A stretch of 64,000 nucleotides of DNA, taken from contig JAHCLO010000003.1 of assembly GCA_026125285.1 (NCBI GenBank), forward strand, positions 290,661 through 354,660, in the 5' to 3' direction. Position numbers and translations under genes: made by a program. Every line of letters begins with the position of its first letter. The stretch's first letter is position 1. This document shows, piece by piece, positions 16,893 through 25,248 of the stretch. The notes below the pieces were generated by a model. It saw nothing but the letters and a program-made list of their open reading frames with translations. It was not told the origin of the DNA and ran no database searches. Origin of the DNA: Verrucomicrobiia bacterium. GTDB lineage: Bacteria > Verrucomicrobiota > Verrucomicrobiia > Limisphaerales > JADLHS01.

Positions 16893-17230
16893 GCCGCGGG
16901 CAGATGTTGGCGCGCGTGCGCTTTGATGAGGCTGAACAGGTGGTTGAGGGCGGCCGTTTCGTCCAATTCCGCCTGTTCCTCCGGGGTCAGCGAGCCGGCG
17001 CGATTTTTTTCCAGCAATTCTCCGGCGCGTTGCACCGACCGGTCCGAGGGCCGAAACGCCAGGATTTCTCCGGGACGCGGCCCGCGCGAGAGGAACTCGA
17101 CGACTTCCTGCGCCAAAGCGGAAGTCTCCGACCATTGCTGCCGCAGCCCACGCTGGATGAGGGCCAGCAAATTCTCGCGGCGTGGGTCCAGCCGCGCGGC
17201 CAGGTCGTCCGGGATGTCAATGGTCACTTG
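16889..17230 (-). CDS. Antitoxin-like small protein upstream of the HNH gene
   Basis: About 113 residues from GTG 17230. The N-terminus VQVTIDIPDDLAARLDPRR resembles the ribbon of CopG/UPF-type DNA-binding antitoxins, followed by a helical segment LLALIQRGLRQQW. The C-terminal half is acidic and helical (LTPEEQAELDETAALNHLFSLIKAHA). The 4-bp overlap with the HNH gene suggests a coupled pair. Start choice is uncertain; the frame is open to 17269. Function is inferred from fold-like features and context only. Confidence 0.65.
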   Translation of the reverse strand, partial: QVTIDIPDDLAARLDPRRENLLALIQRGLRQQWSETSALAQEVVEFLSRGPRPGEILAFRPSDRSVQRAGELLEKNRAGSLTPEEQAELDETAALNHLFSLIKAHARQHLPAA

Positions 17231-17574
17231 CACGGAGCAGAGGCTATCACGCGCGCCGGGGGCGGTCAACTTGCGGACAATCGTGGAATTCGTGGTTGGT
17301 TTTGCTTTCCGAAACTTTTTTGACCCGTTTTGCCCCGCGATTTCGGATTACTCCAATGTAGCCCGAAGCCGCCCCGTGAGTGCGGAAGCGGCTCGGAAAT
17401 CAGGACGGCCTGCAATGAACAAATCCGTGTGTTTGCAGGCTCGCCCCGTGAGATATGGCGGCAATTGGGCAACCGATAAAGAGCTGTTTATCCCACGGGG
17501 CAAGCCTGATTGCGCGGGGGGAAGTTGATTGCCGCAAAAGAACACAACAAAAACACAAAGAAAGAACCAATGAT
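17231..17574. other. 344-bp intergenic leader with duplicated palindromic sequence
   Basis: No gene is supportable here. It holds a half-site gccccgtgag near 17371, the full palindrome 17436-17508 and then about 65 bases (gaagttgattgccgcaaaagaac...) nearly identical to those before paralog A. It probably contains the promoter of paralog C. Confidence 0.6.
17436..17508 (+). repeat. Palindromic element, CCCCGTGAGAT family, copy 2
   Basis: Left arm caggctcgccccgtgagat and right arm atcccacggggcaagcctg. It is nearly the same as copy 1 at 10564-10637 and lies in the same position relative to a homologous gene. Confidence 0.85.
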
Positions 17575-19352
17575 ATGAAAACGAAATCTCAGTTTCCACG
17601 CCTCGTCCCGATGTTCCTTGGAGTCTTGGGCGGCGGCCTCGCGGTTTTGAACGCCGCAGCCGCCACGTTCACCGACGACAACTGGATCAGCATGGGCGGT
17701 TTTCCGGGCGCGGATCTGCCTGACCTTGGCGGCGTGTATGCGGCTGTGGGGGATGATTCCGGCAATCTTTACATCGGCGGACAATTTTCAGTCGTTGGGG
17801 AAGTTATCGCCAACGGTATCGCCAAGTGGGACGGGACCAATTGGACTGCGCTTGGCTCGGGCCTCGGTGATGGCGGCGGTGTGAATAACGGTGTGCGTGC
17901 GATGGTGATCTGGAACGGCAACCTTTATGTGGGCGGTGATTTTGGAACGGCGGGCGGCGTCCCGGCCAATCACATTGCCAAATGGGATGGCAGCAGTTGG
18001 TCGTCTCTTGAGTCGGGATTGACTTCCGTCAATTTCGGCACTTTCCCCGTTAGTGCGCTGGCGGTGTTGGGCGGCGAGCTGTACGTAGGAGGGGATTTTG
18101 TGTCGGCAGGGGGCGTTCCCGCCCGCAACGTCGCCAAATGGAACGGAAGTACCTGGTCATCACTGAATTCAGGCATGACCAGCAACGACGGAGTTTTGGC
18201 GCTGGCAGCTTCAGGAAGTGACCTGTATGTGGGAGGCGTATTCTCCACAGCGGGCGGCATTGCTGCAAATAATGTCGCCAAGTGGGACGGAACGAATTGG
18301 TCAGCTTTGGGAGAGGGGGCGGAGGGTCAAGTCACATCGCTGGCAGTTTTGGGCGGTGAAGTGTACGCGACAGGTTTCACGATGGCAGGCGGCGCTACGA
18401 ACATTGCCAAGTGGGATGGGCACTCATGGTCGGCGCTCGGGGCGGAGTTTCCTGCTGGCTATGCGGGTGTCTTGGCGGTATCGGGAACTGATGTCTATGT
18501 CAGCTTCGTTCCCTATGACCTCGATCTGGGCGGTCCTCTTTATCACCTCGCAAGCATCTCCAAATGGGGCGGAAGCAGTTGGTCTATTGTTACCTCCGGG
18601 CAGTTGACCGGCCCAGTTGAAGCGCTTGTGGCGTCGGGCACAAATCTGTACGTCGTCGGCGAGTTCTCAGTGGCGGGGGGAAATCCGGCGAACGGAGTCG
18701 CGAAATGGGATGGAATGAGTTGGTCCGCACTGGGCACCGCAAGGGGTTTGTGGGCCGAGTGGGGCCCAAACCTAAACGCGCTGGCGGTGTCGGGAAACGA
18801 TCTGTACGTGGCGGGATATTTCGAAGCGGCGGGTGGCATGGCCGCCAATGGCTTCGCCAAGTGGGACGGCAGCAGGTGGTCCGTCTTGGATTGGGGAGAC
18901 ACCCCGGCGGCGCTTGCGGTGTCGGGCACAAACATCTTTGCGGCGGTGTACACTGGCGTGGCCAAATGGGATGGCGGCACCAATTGGTCCCCGCTCGGAC
19001 CAGGATTTAATTCCTGGGTTTCAGTGTTGGCTGTTTCGGGCACGAATTTGTATGCCGGAGGAAATTTCACTATCGCGACAAACAGCGGTGGTGCGCCGGT
19101 CACGGTGAATCGCATTGCTCGATGGGACGGCAACAATTGGTCGGCCTTCGGCGGCGGGCTGAACGATGACGTGAACGCGCTGGCAGTGTCGGGCACGAAT
19201 GTTTACGCGGGCGGCGGGTTCACGCGGGCGACAAACAGCGGCGGCGCGTCTGTCACGGTCAACCGCATCGCCCGATGGGATGGCGACACCTGGTCGCCAG
19301 TGGGGTCAGGGATGAACAATTCGGTCGGTTCATTGGCGGTATTGGGCACTGA

Positions 19353-19357
19353 TTTAT
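19353..19357 (+). repeat. 5-bp target-site duplication (left), TTTAT
   Basis: The bases tttat precede the left inverted repeat, and the same five bases follow the right one at 21088-21092. Collapsing them restores the host reading frame. Confidence 0.85.
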
Positions 19358-21087
19358 CCTAAAAACGGCGGTTGAAGTGACAGAACGGGAGCGGTCCGGG
19401 GCGACTTGCGACCCGGATCGGCGGAACTTTTGGTCGAAATCCGGCCCCGGTCAGGCCGGCAACCGGGCCAATTGTCCGAACCACGTGCGGCTGGCCGCTT
19501 CCAGGATGCGGAAGGGTGTCAAAATCCGTTCCCAAATCCGCTCCCAGCACCGCGCTGGACTCAACTGCTCCGCAGTATTCCTCAGCCCGCTCAAAAACAA
19601 ACTCACCTCGGTCAAGAGTCGCTGCACCCGGCTGGCTTCCGCATGCGTGCTGGTCAGCACCACCGTCGTTTGGCCCGCGTGGCGCACCTCCCGCCCGATC
19701 GCACTGAGCATCAACGGACGGCTGGTCACCGCTTCCCGCGGACGCTGCGGCTCCACGCACCTCACAAACAGACTCCACCAGTTGTAAATCAACGCCACGT
19801 TGCGCGCCGCCACCTGGCAGCGCAGCAAATCCTTCGTCACAAATCCGCCCCAGCCCCATTGCCGCTTGAGTTCGTCAATCGTGTTCTCGCTGTCGGCCCG
19901 CTCACGATACAGCCGCGCCAAGCCCGCCAACTCCCAATCGGTGTTGGTCCCCAGAAGCGTGTATTCATACGGCTCGACGGCCTCCACATTCATCAACTGC
20001 GGCTGCTGCAAACCATCGGTCAGTTCCGGGACCGCCGGGGACGACACCCGCCGCCGCAACACGATCACCCGCCGGGATCGGCTCCAGCCCTGCAAGCGCA
20101 AGGAATCTTCCCGGCCTTGCCATCCCTGGCCGCACTCGTTCCACGGCCCCTGGCGGCTCAATCGCTCAATCAGGCGCTGCCCGCCCCGGCTTTGGCGCAG
20201 GCGAAACAGATACGGCTGGCCGTGGCTTTCACAGTCGAGCATGAAATGCTCGTTGCCAAAGCCGCAATCGGCCCGCACCAGCTTGGGCCGGCAGGAGGCC
20301 GGCAGTTTGTCCCACCAGGGCCAGAAGGTTTGGCTCACCGCCCGGCTGTGAAATTCCTTGCCCGGGGCCACCACCACATCCAACGCCAACCGCAGCCGGG
20401 AGATGAAAAACGTGTGATAGGCGTGCGCCGCTCGTCCGGGTTTGTGAGGATTGTAACCCACCTGGCCGCCTTCCTGCCGGCCGTACACGGTCTTGATGGT
20501 CACATCCAGATCGCAAATCCATTCTTCCCGGAGCACCGGTTCGACACTGCGCAACAGATGTTGTTGCTGCCATTGTTCCAAGGGTGCGGACGGCTCGTCC
20601 TGGAAGGCCCGCCGCACCGCGTCCTCGCTCATCACCCGGCTCATGCCCAAGCCCTGGGGATTGACGGTGTCGCCCCGCAGCGCCGTCACGTGGGCATAAC
20701 GCCGGTTGCCCGCCAGAATGGAGAGCAGAATCGTGCCCAGCACATCAGCCCGCTCCGGGGCGTTGGGGCTGGTGTAGTGGAGCGGACAGTCGGCCACCCA
20801 CTCTCCAAACAGTCCGGCGGTGGCCAGGAACTGGCTGAAATAGACCAACTGTCCCAGCGGCGTCACCGGAGCGTGGGGATCCCATTCCACGTAAACCCGC
20901 TGGCCATGCAGGTCCAACGGAACGCGCGCCGGCAGCAACGCGCCAGAGCTGGGTAGTAACGTGGAAAGGGGGTCTGGTGATGGCTCACCCGCAGGGTGAG
21001 ACGGCATGGAAGTCGGTGGCAGTAACATGCTCCAACAAAATCAGCCTTCCCCGCGCTTGACCAGCTTCTTCAACCGCCGTTTTTAGG
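19358..21087. mobile_element. Complete 1730-bp insertion sequence (IS1380/IS4-like DDE)
   Basis: It is bounded by perfect 20-bp inverted repeats, 19358-19377 (cctaaaaacggcggttgaag) and 21068-21087 (its exact reverse complement). It is flanked by a TTTAT duplication and contains one transposase gene on the minus strand. Identical ends and an intact transposase indicate recent transposition. The CC-starting ends and 4-5-bp duplication fit the IS1380 group, but family placement is from memory of motifs only. Confidence 0.93.
19451..21028 (-). CDS. DDE transposase (IS1380-like)
   Basis: A 525-residue transposase. Its central region reads CDLDVTIKTVYGRQEGGQVGYNPHKPGR then AYHTFFISRLRLALDV. This matches the DDE_Tnp_1 type in which the Asp of DxDxTI is the first catalytic acid. 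VRADCGFGNEHFM supplies the second Asp, and ERADSENTIDELKRQWGWGGF carries the conserved C-terminal Glu region. The frame is intact from the start near the right IS end to a stop 93 bp inside the left end. It lies antisense to the interrupted host gene. Confidence 0.9.
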   Translation of the reverse strand: MLLPPTSMPSHPAGEPSPDPLSTLLPSSGALLPARVPLDLHGQRVYVEWDPHAPVTPLGQLVYFSQFLATAGLFGEWVADCPLHYTSPNAPERADVLGTILLSILAGNRRYAHVTALRGDTVNPQGLGMSRVMSEDAVRRAFQDEPSAPLEQWQQQHLLRSVEPVLREEWICDLDVTIKTVYGRQEGGQVGYNPHKPGRAAHAYHTFFISRLRLALDVVVAPGKEFHSRAVSQTFWPWWDKLPASCRPKLVRADCGFGNEHFMLDCESHGQPYLFRLRQSRGGQRLIERLSRQGPWNECGQGWQGREDSLRLQGWSRSRRVIVLRRRVSSPAVPELTDGLQQPQLMNVEAVEPYEYTLLGTNTDWELAGLARLYRERADSENTIDELKRQWGWGGFVTKDLLRCQVAARNVALIYNWWSLFVRCVEPQRPREAVTSRPLMLSAIGREVRHAGQTTVVLTSTHAEASRVQRLLTEVSLFLSGLRNTAEQLSPARCWERIWERILTPFRILEAASRTWFGQLARLPA

Positions 21088-21092
21088 TTTAT
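21088..21092 (+). repeat. 5-bp target-site duplication (right), TTTAT
   Basis: This is the partner of the duplication at 19353-19357, directly after the right inverted repeat of the IS. Confidence 0.85.
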
Positions 21093-21749
21093 ACGCGAGC
21101 GGCAATTTTACGGCTGCGGGCGGTAATTCGGCGATCAAATATATCGCACGGTGGAACGGCGCGAATTGGTCTGCGGTTGGCGCCGCGATCAACGGCCTGG
21201 CTTCGATGGGCCCAATGGCGGTGTCCGGCAATGACTTATATGCGGTAGCCTATTTCACAGTGGCCAGCAAGAAACCCGTTAACGTCCTCAAGTGGAACGG
21301 AATCATTTGGTCCGAACTCGGGTCAGGATTTGTGGAAGTGAACCCAATATACTCCACGCGATTGTGGACGCTCGCGGTTTTGGGCAACGATTTGTATGTG
21401 GGAGGACAATTCACAATCGCGGGCGGTAAGCCGTCAGTGAACATCGCCCGCGCCAGAATCAGTTTCACCCCGGACAATCTCGCGTTACAGGCGAACGCAC
21501 CCGGCGCGCACACCAATACGCTCACTTTCGCGGGCGTGCCGAATTTTCCCTACATCGTCCAGTATGCCACGAACGTGACCGACAGCCCGTGGTTCACGCT
21601 CTCCACCAATGCGCCCAACGCGCAAGGCATCGGCACGGTCATTGATTCCACCGCGAGCGATCCGCAGCGGTTCTATCGCGTGGGCTTTGAGGAGTGAAAT
21701 CCGAAGGCCGAAGGCCGAAATCCGAATGAACCGCAGAGAACACAAAGCA

Positions 21750-24449
21750 ATGAAAACGCAAAGTCTGCTTCCACCGGAACGCGGCATTGATGCCGCTTCA
21801 ACCGCATGTCTCGCGCCGCGTCGCACACTGAAGCGGTGTTCATCCCGTGAGATGAACTGTCCGCGTGACCGAAGCGATGCGTCTGAATCTATCTCACAGG
21901 GTAAACGCCGCGCGCCTTTGCTGGCCAGCTTCGTCTTGCTGCTGGCGATTACAGCCGCCAGCGCAGAACTGCAATACGAACAACTTAAATCGTTTGGCAT
22001 CCCGGAGCTGGCTGGCGAAGGCTATGCCCCAAACGAGTTGCTGAAAGGCAGCAATGGCAAACTCTATGGCACGACCGAATCCAGCGGCAATAACGGCGTC
22101 GGCACGGTCTTCGTGCTGAATCCCGACGGCAGCGGGTACCAAATCCTCCATCGCTTCAGTGGCGCGCCGACTGATGGGGCTGCTCCTAGAGGATTGGTCG
22201 AGGGCACGGATGGAAAGCTCTATGGCTTGACGGGCCGTGGCGGCAGCAACGATCTCGGCACCGTCTTCACTCTGAACAACGACGGAACCGGCCACGCTAT
22301 TCTGCATCACTTCAGCGGCTGGCCGGAAGATGGTGAATCTCCGTCGGGCCGCATTGAGTTCGGGAGCAACGGAAGGTTGTACGGCGTGACCCAGTTCGGC
22401 GGCACAGACGGTTTCGGGACAATTTTTCAGCTCACCACCAATGGAAGCAGTTACCAAATCCTGCGTCATTTCATCAGCGCGGACGAAGTGCAGGAACCCT
22501 CCGGCGGATTGATGGAGGCCTCGGACGGCGCGCTCTACGGCACCACCTACGTTGGCGGGACAAATTTCGGAGGTGTGGTGTACAAGCTGAACAAGGACGG
22601 CAGCGGCTTCACCGTGCTGCACCATTTTTCCGACGGCGTGACCGACGGCAATTCGCCTTACGCGGCGCTGATGGAGGGCGGCGATGGCGTGCTCTACGGC
22701 ACGACATTTTACGGCGGTGAGAATGAATGGGGAACCGCTTTCAAACTGAACAAAGATGGCGGCGGCTACGCGGTTATTCATCATTTCAACGAGTCGCCCG
22801 GCGACGCCGCGAGTCCTTGGGCCAGACTCACTGAAGGCAGCGACGGCAAACTTCATGGCACAACCTTCTTCGGCGGGACAAACGATGGCGGCGTGATCTT
22901 CACTCTGAACAAGGATGGGAGCGGCTATACCAATCGGCATCTGTTCGGCGGGGCGGTCGCCAACGACGGCGCGTCTTCAACAGCCGGCCTGGTCGAGGTC
23001 TCCGCAGGTGTGCTTTACGGCACGACTCAATTCGGTGGTAGCAACGGCCAGGGAGGCACGGTCTTCAAAGTGGGTCTCGCCGGCGGCTACGAATTGGTGC
23101 GCTCGTTCCTGAAAAGTTCCATGCAGGGCGCGTTTCCCGACGCGGCCTTGCTCGCGGGAAACGATGGCGCGCTCTACGGCACGACGCGCGACGGCGGCCG
23201 ATTTGAACACGGGACCGTGTTCAAGCTGAGTCGAGACGAGATTGGCTACACGGTCCTGCATGATTTTGGCGGGTCGGATGGTGATGGCCGGGATCCTTCC
23301 ACCAGGCTCGTTGGGGGCAACGACGGGATGTTATACGGGACAACCCAGAATGGCGGACCTCCACCGACCAGTTGGGGCACGGTGTTCAAGCTGTCGCAGG
23401 ACGGCGGAAATTACACCGTGCTAAAAGCATTCGGCTTCAATAGCCCGGAGGGATCGAATCCGAAAGGCACGCTGACGTTCGGCAGCGATCAGATGCTCTA
23501 TGGAATGGCAGCGTCGGGCGGTGGGTTCGGCAAAGGCACCCTGTTCAGGCTCGCGACCAACGGAAGCAGTTTCACTGTCCTGCACAGTTTCAACGGCGGC
23601 AACGGTTGGGAACCCAATCACTTGATGGAGGGTAGCGATGGGGTTCTATACGGCACGACCGGCTTCGGCGGCAACACCAACGCCGCCAATCCTTATGGAT
23701 TCGGCACTGTATTCAAGTTCAATAAGGACGGCACAAGTTTCGCCGTGTTGCGAGGTTTTACGTCTGGCACAGACGCGCACACGCCGCACTCGCTGATCGA
23801 AGCCAGCGACGGTGTGCTCTACGGCACGAGTGAATGGGGCGGCACCGCCAATGAAGGAACGATCTTCAAGCTCAACAAGAACGGCACTGGCTACACCATC
23901 CTGCATCATTTCCTGAGCAACAGCACGGATGGCGGCGCGCCATCGCCGGGACTTATGGAAGGGCCGGACGGGTTGCTCTACGGTTGCGCGCGTCACGGCG
24001 GCAACCACGGTGTCGGCACGATCTTCCGACTGAGCAAGAACGGCAGCGGCTTCACCAACTTGTATCATTTTAGCGGCGGATCCGATGGAGTTAATCCACG
24101 CTCCGGTTTGGTCCTGGCCAACGACGGCGCGTTCTACGGCACCACCGCCGCCGGCGGCAATCCAAGCCTGACCAACCTGTTTGGCGATTCCGGCTACGGC
24201 ACGCTCTTCAAACTCTCGTGGCCGCTGCGCATCACCCGCTACGAGCGCAGCGGCGGCAGCGCGGCTGTCGCCTTGTCGGGCGTGCCCAACTGGCCGTATC
24301 GCATCGTGGTCCATACGCATCTCCTCGAGCCATCGGATGCGTGGTCCAATTGGGCCTCCGGTTTAACGATGAGCGATGGCACGCTGTCGGTTACCAATTC
24401 GGAGAATCCAAGTTTCCCGGCGTTGTTCTATCGCGCTGTTTCGCCGTGA
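21750..24449 (+). CDS. Secreted GloVer-type tandem repeat protein
   Basis: An 899-residue protein starting at ATG 21750, after cacaaagca. It is built of repeats with DGxLYGTTxxGGxxxxGTVFKLNxDGSGYTVLHHFSG, the GloVer (Gloeobacter-Verrucomicrobia) unit, about 50-60 residues each and at least 14 copies. It ends with a beta module closing FPALFYRAVSP. The N-terminus is odd: about 45 residues, including the translation of a palindromic element (21837-21907), precede the hydrophobic signal segment APLLASFVLLLAITAASA. Likely exported; role unknown. It follows paralog C by 52 bp on the same strand. Confidence 0.88.
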   Translation: MKTQSLLPPERGIDAASTACLAPRRTLKRCSSREMNCPRDRSDASESISQGKRRAPLLASFVLLLAITAASAELQYEQLKSFGIPELAGEGYAPNELLKGSNGKLYGTTESSGNNGVGTVFVLNPDGSGYQILHRFSGAPTDGAAPRGLVEGTDGKLYGLTGRGGSNDLGTVFTLNNDGTGHAILHHFSGWPEDGESPSGRIEFGSNGRLYGVTQFGGTDGFGTIFQLTTNGSSYQILRHFISADEVQEPSGGLMEASDGALYGTTYVGGTNFGGVVYKLNKDGSGFTVLHHFSDGVTDGNSPYAALMEGGDGVLYGTTFYGGENEWGTAFKLNKDGGGYAVIHHFNESPGDAASPWARLTEGSDGKLHGTTFFGGTNDGGVIFTLNKDGSGYTNRHLFGGAVANDGASSTAGLVEVSAGVLYGTTQFGGSNGQGGTVFKVGLAGGYELVRSFLKSSMQGAFPDAALLAGNDGALYGTTRDGGRFEHGTVFKLSRDEIGYTVLHDFGGSDGDGRDPSTRLVGGNDGMLYGTTQNGGPPPTSWGTVFKLSQDGGNYTVLKAFGFNSPEGSNPKGTLTFGSDQMLYGMAASGGGFGKGTLFRLATNGSSFTVLHSFNGGNGWEPNHLMEGSDGVLYGTTGFGGNTNAANPYGFGTVFKFNKDGTSFAVLRGFTSGTDAHTPHSLIEASDGVLYGTSEWGGTANEGTIFKLNKNGTGYTILHHFLSNSTDGGAPSPGLMEGPDGLLYGCARHGGNHGVGTIFRLSKNGSGFTNLYHFSGGSDGVNPRSGLVLANDGAFYGTTAAGGNPSLTNLFGDSGYGTLFKLSWPLRITRYERSGGSAAVALSGVPNWPYRIVVHTHLLEPSDAWSNWASGLTMSDGTLSVTNSENPSFPALFYRAVSP
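21837..21907 (+). repeat. Palindromic element, CCCCGTGAGAT family, copy 3 (inside a signal-peptide coding region)
   Basis: The arms catcccgtgagatgaac and gaatctatctcacagggta are imperfect inverted repeats. The element is translated in frame as part of the charged region before the signal peptide of the GloVer protein. Confidence 0.7.
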
Positions 24450-24728
24450 ATGCGACGCACAAAGAGCATGCATCCTATTCTCTACCGCGTCGCGTATGCC
24501 GAGAACCTGACCGACAGCCCGTGGTTCCCGCTCTCCAACAACTTGCCCCGTGAGATAAAACACGGTTCAGCGGCCGGCGTTGGTGTCGTGGGACAAAGCT
24601 CCGTTCAGCGGTCAGCGTTTGTGGAATCTGTCACACGGGGCGGTCCCGCTGCCAACGGCATCGGCGTGGCGATTGATCCCCAAGTCACCGATCGGCAGCG
24701 GTTCTATCGCGTCGGGTATAAGAAATGA
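24450..24728 (+). pseudogene. Orphan C-terminal tail of a repeat-protein paralog
   Basis: The frame starting directly after the GloVer stop reads VAYAENLTDSPWFPLSNN, then an inserted palindrome, then NGIGVAIDPQVTDRQRFYRVGYKK. This is the C-terminal module of the 13-unit paralogs without any repeats. It is best explained as the leftover 3' end of a deleted fourth paralog, further interrupted by a palindromic element. It has no signal peptide, so expression as a functional protein is unlikely. Confidence 0.75.
24543..24642 (+). repeat. Palindromic element, CCCCGTGAGAT family, copy 4
   Basis: Left arm ttgccccgtgagataaaacac and right arm gaatctgtcacacggggcgg flank a GC-rich loop that itself contains ccgttcagcgg-like repeats. 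It is inserted in frame in the orphan C-terminal module. Confidence 0.7.
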
Positions 24729-24735
24729 GCCGGTC

Positions 24736-25203
24736 TTACGCCAAGCCTTCCATCACGTGCGCCATCGCCAAGGCGGTTTGCGCGGCTTCGCGACCCCGGT
24801 TGTGTTTCCGGCCGAGGCAGCGCACTTTTGCGTGTTCTTCCTTCTCGAAAACGAACACGCCGTGAATCACGGGCAGCTTGTGCTGAACTTGAATTTGCGC
24901 CAGCGCGTGGGTTACTCCCCATCCGATGTGCTGGGCGTGACTCGTCTGGCCCTGGAAGATGACGCCCAGACATAGAATGGCCGAAGGCTGGGAATCGAGA
25001 GCCGATAGCCGGGCCGCCACGGCCGGGATTTCGAATGCACCGGGCACGCGCACCACTTTGATTGACTTCACGCCCGCGCGTTTCAACTCCGACTTTGCCG
25101 CACGGAGCATGGCGTCCACGTACTTGGCGTTGTAGCGCGACGCGACGATGGCGAAGCAGCCATCTGAACTTCGCGCCCCGGTGGTTCGTACGGATTTCAG
25201 CAT
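24736..25203 (-). CDS. ribH: 6,7-dimethyl-8-ribityllumazine synthase
   Basis: This is the penultimate enzyme of riboflavin synthesis, condensing the aminoribityl-uracil intermediate with dihydroxybutanone phosphate. The 155-residue product has the family motifs FAIVASRYNAKYVD, VRVPGAFEIP, LCLGVIFQGQTSHAQHI (with the catalytic-region His) and PVIHGVFVFEKEEHA. ATG 25203 is chosen over 25233 because a perfect AGGAGG lies 9 bp upstream of it. It is downstream of ribBA on the same strand, 45 bp away, forming a small riboflavin operon. Confidence 0.95.
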   Translation of the reverse strand: MLKSVRTTGARSSDGCFAIVASRYNAKYVDAMLRAAKSELKRAGVKSIKVVRVPGAFEIPAVAARLSALDSQPSAILCLGVIFQGQTSHAQHIGWGVTHALAQIQVQHKLPVIHGVFVFEKEEHAKVRCLGRKHNRGREAAQTALAMAHVMEGLA

Positions 25204-25212
25204 CTGACGCGG

Positions 25213-25218
25213 CCTCCT
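25213..25218 (-). promoter_or_regulatory. Shine-Dalgarno sequence for ribH
   Basis: The minus strand reads AGGAGG followed by nine bases and then ATG at 25203. This supports the shorter ribH start. Confidence 0.85.
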
Positions 25219-25248
25219 GTGGCAAATCGCCAATCGTAGATCATAAAT

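Larger units (their letters stand above)
17575..21697 (+). pseudogene. Secreted 13-unit propeller-like repeat protein, paralog C, split by an insertion sequence
   Basis: The 5' part (17575-19362) begins with nearly the same signal peptide as paralog A (MKTKSQFPRLVPMFLGVLG) and carries 11 repeat units. It then reads LAVLGTDL and hits the IS edge, where the IS end supplies a TAA. The 3' part resumes at 21088. Removing the IS and one copy of TTTAT restores LGTDLYASGNFTAAGGNS, two more units (13 in total) and the C-terminal module to QRFYRVGFEE at 21697. The interruption is therefore recent and clean. A truncated secreted product is still possible from the 5' part. Confidence 0.9.
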
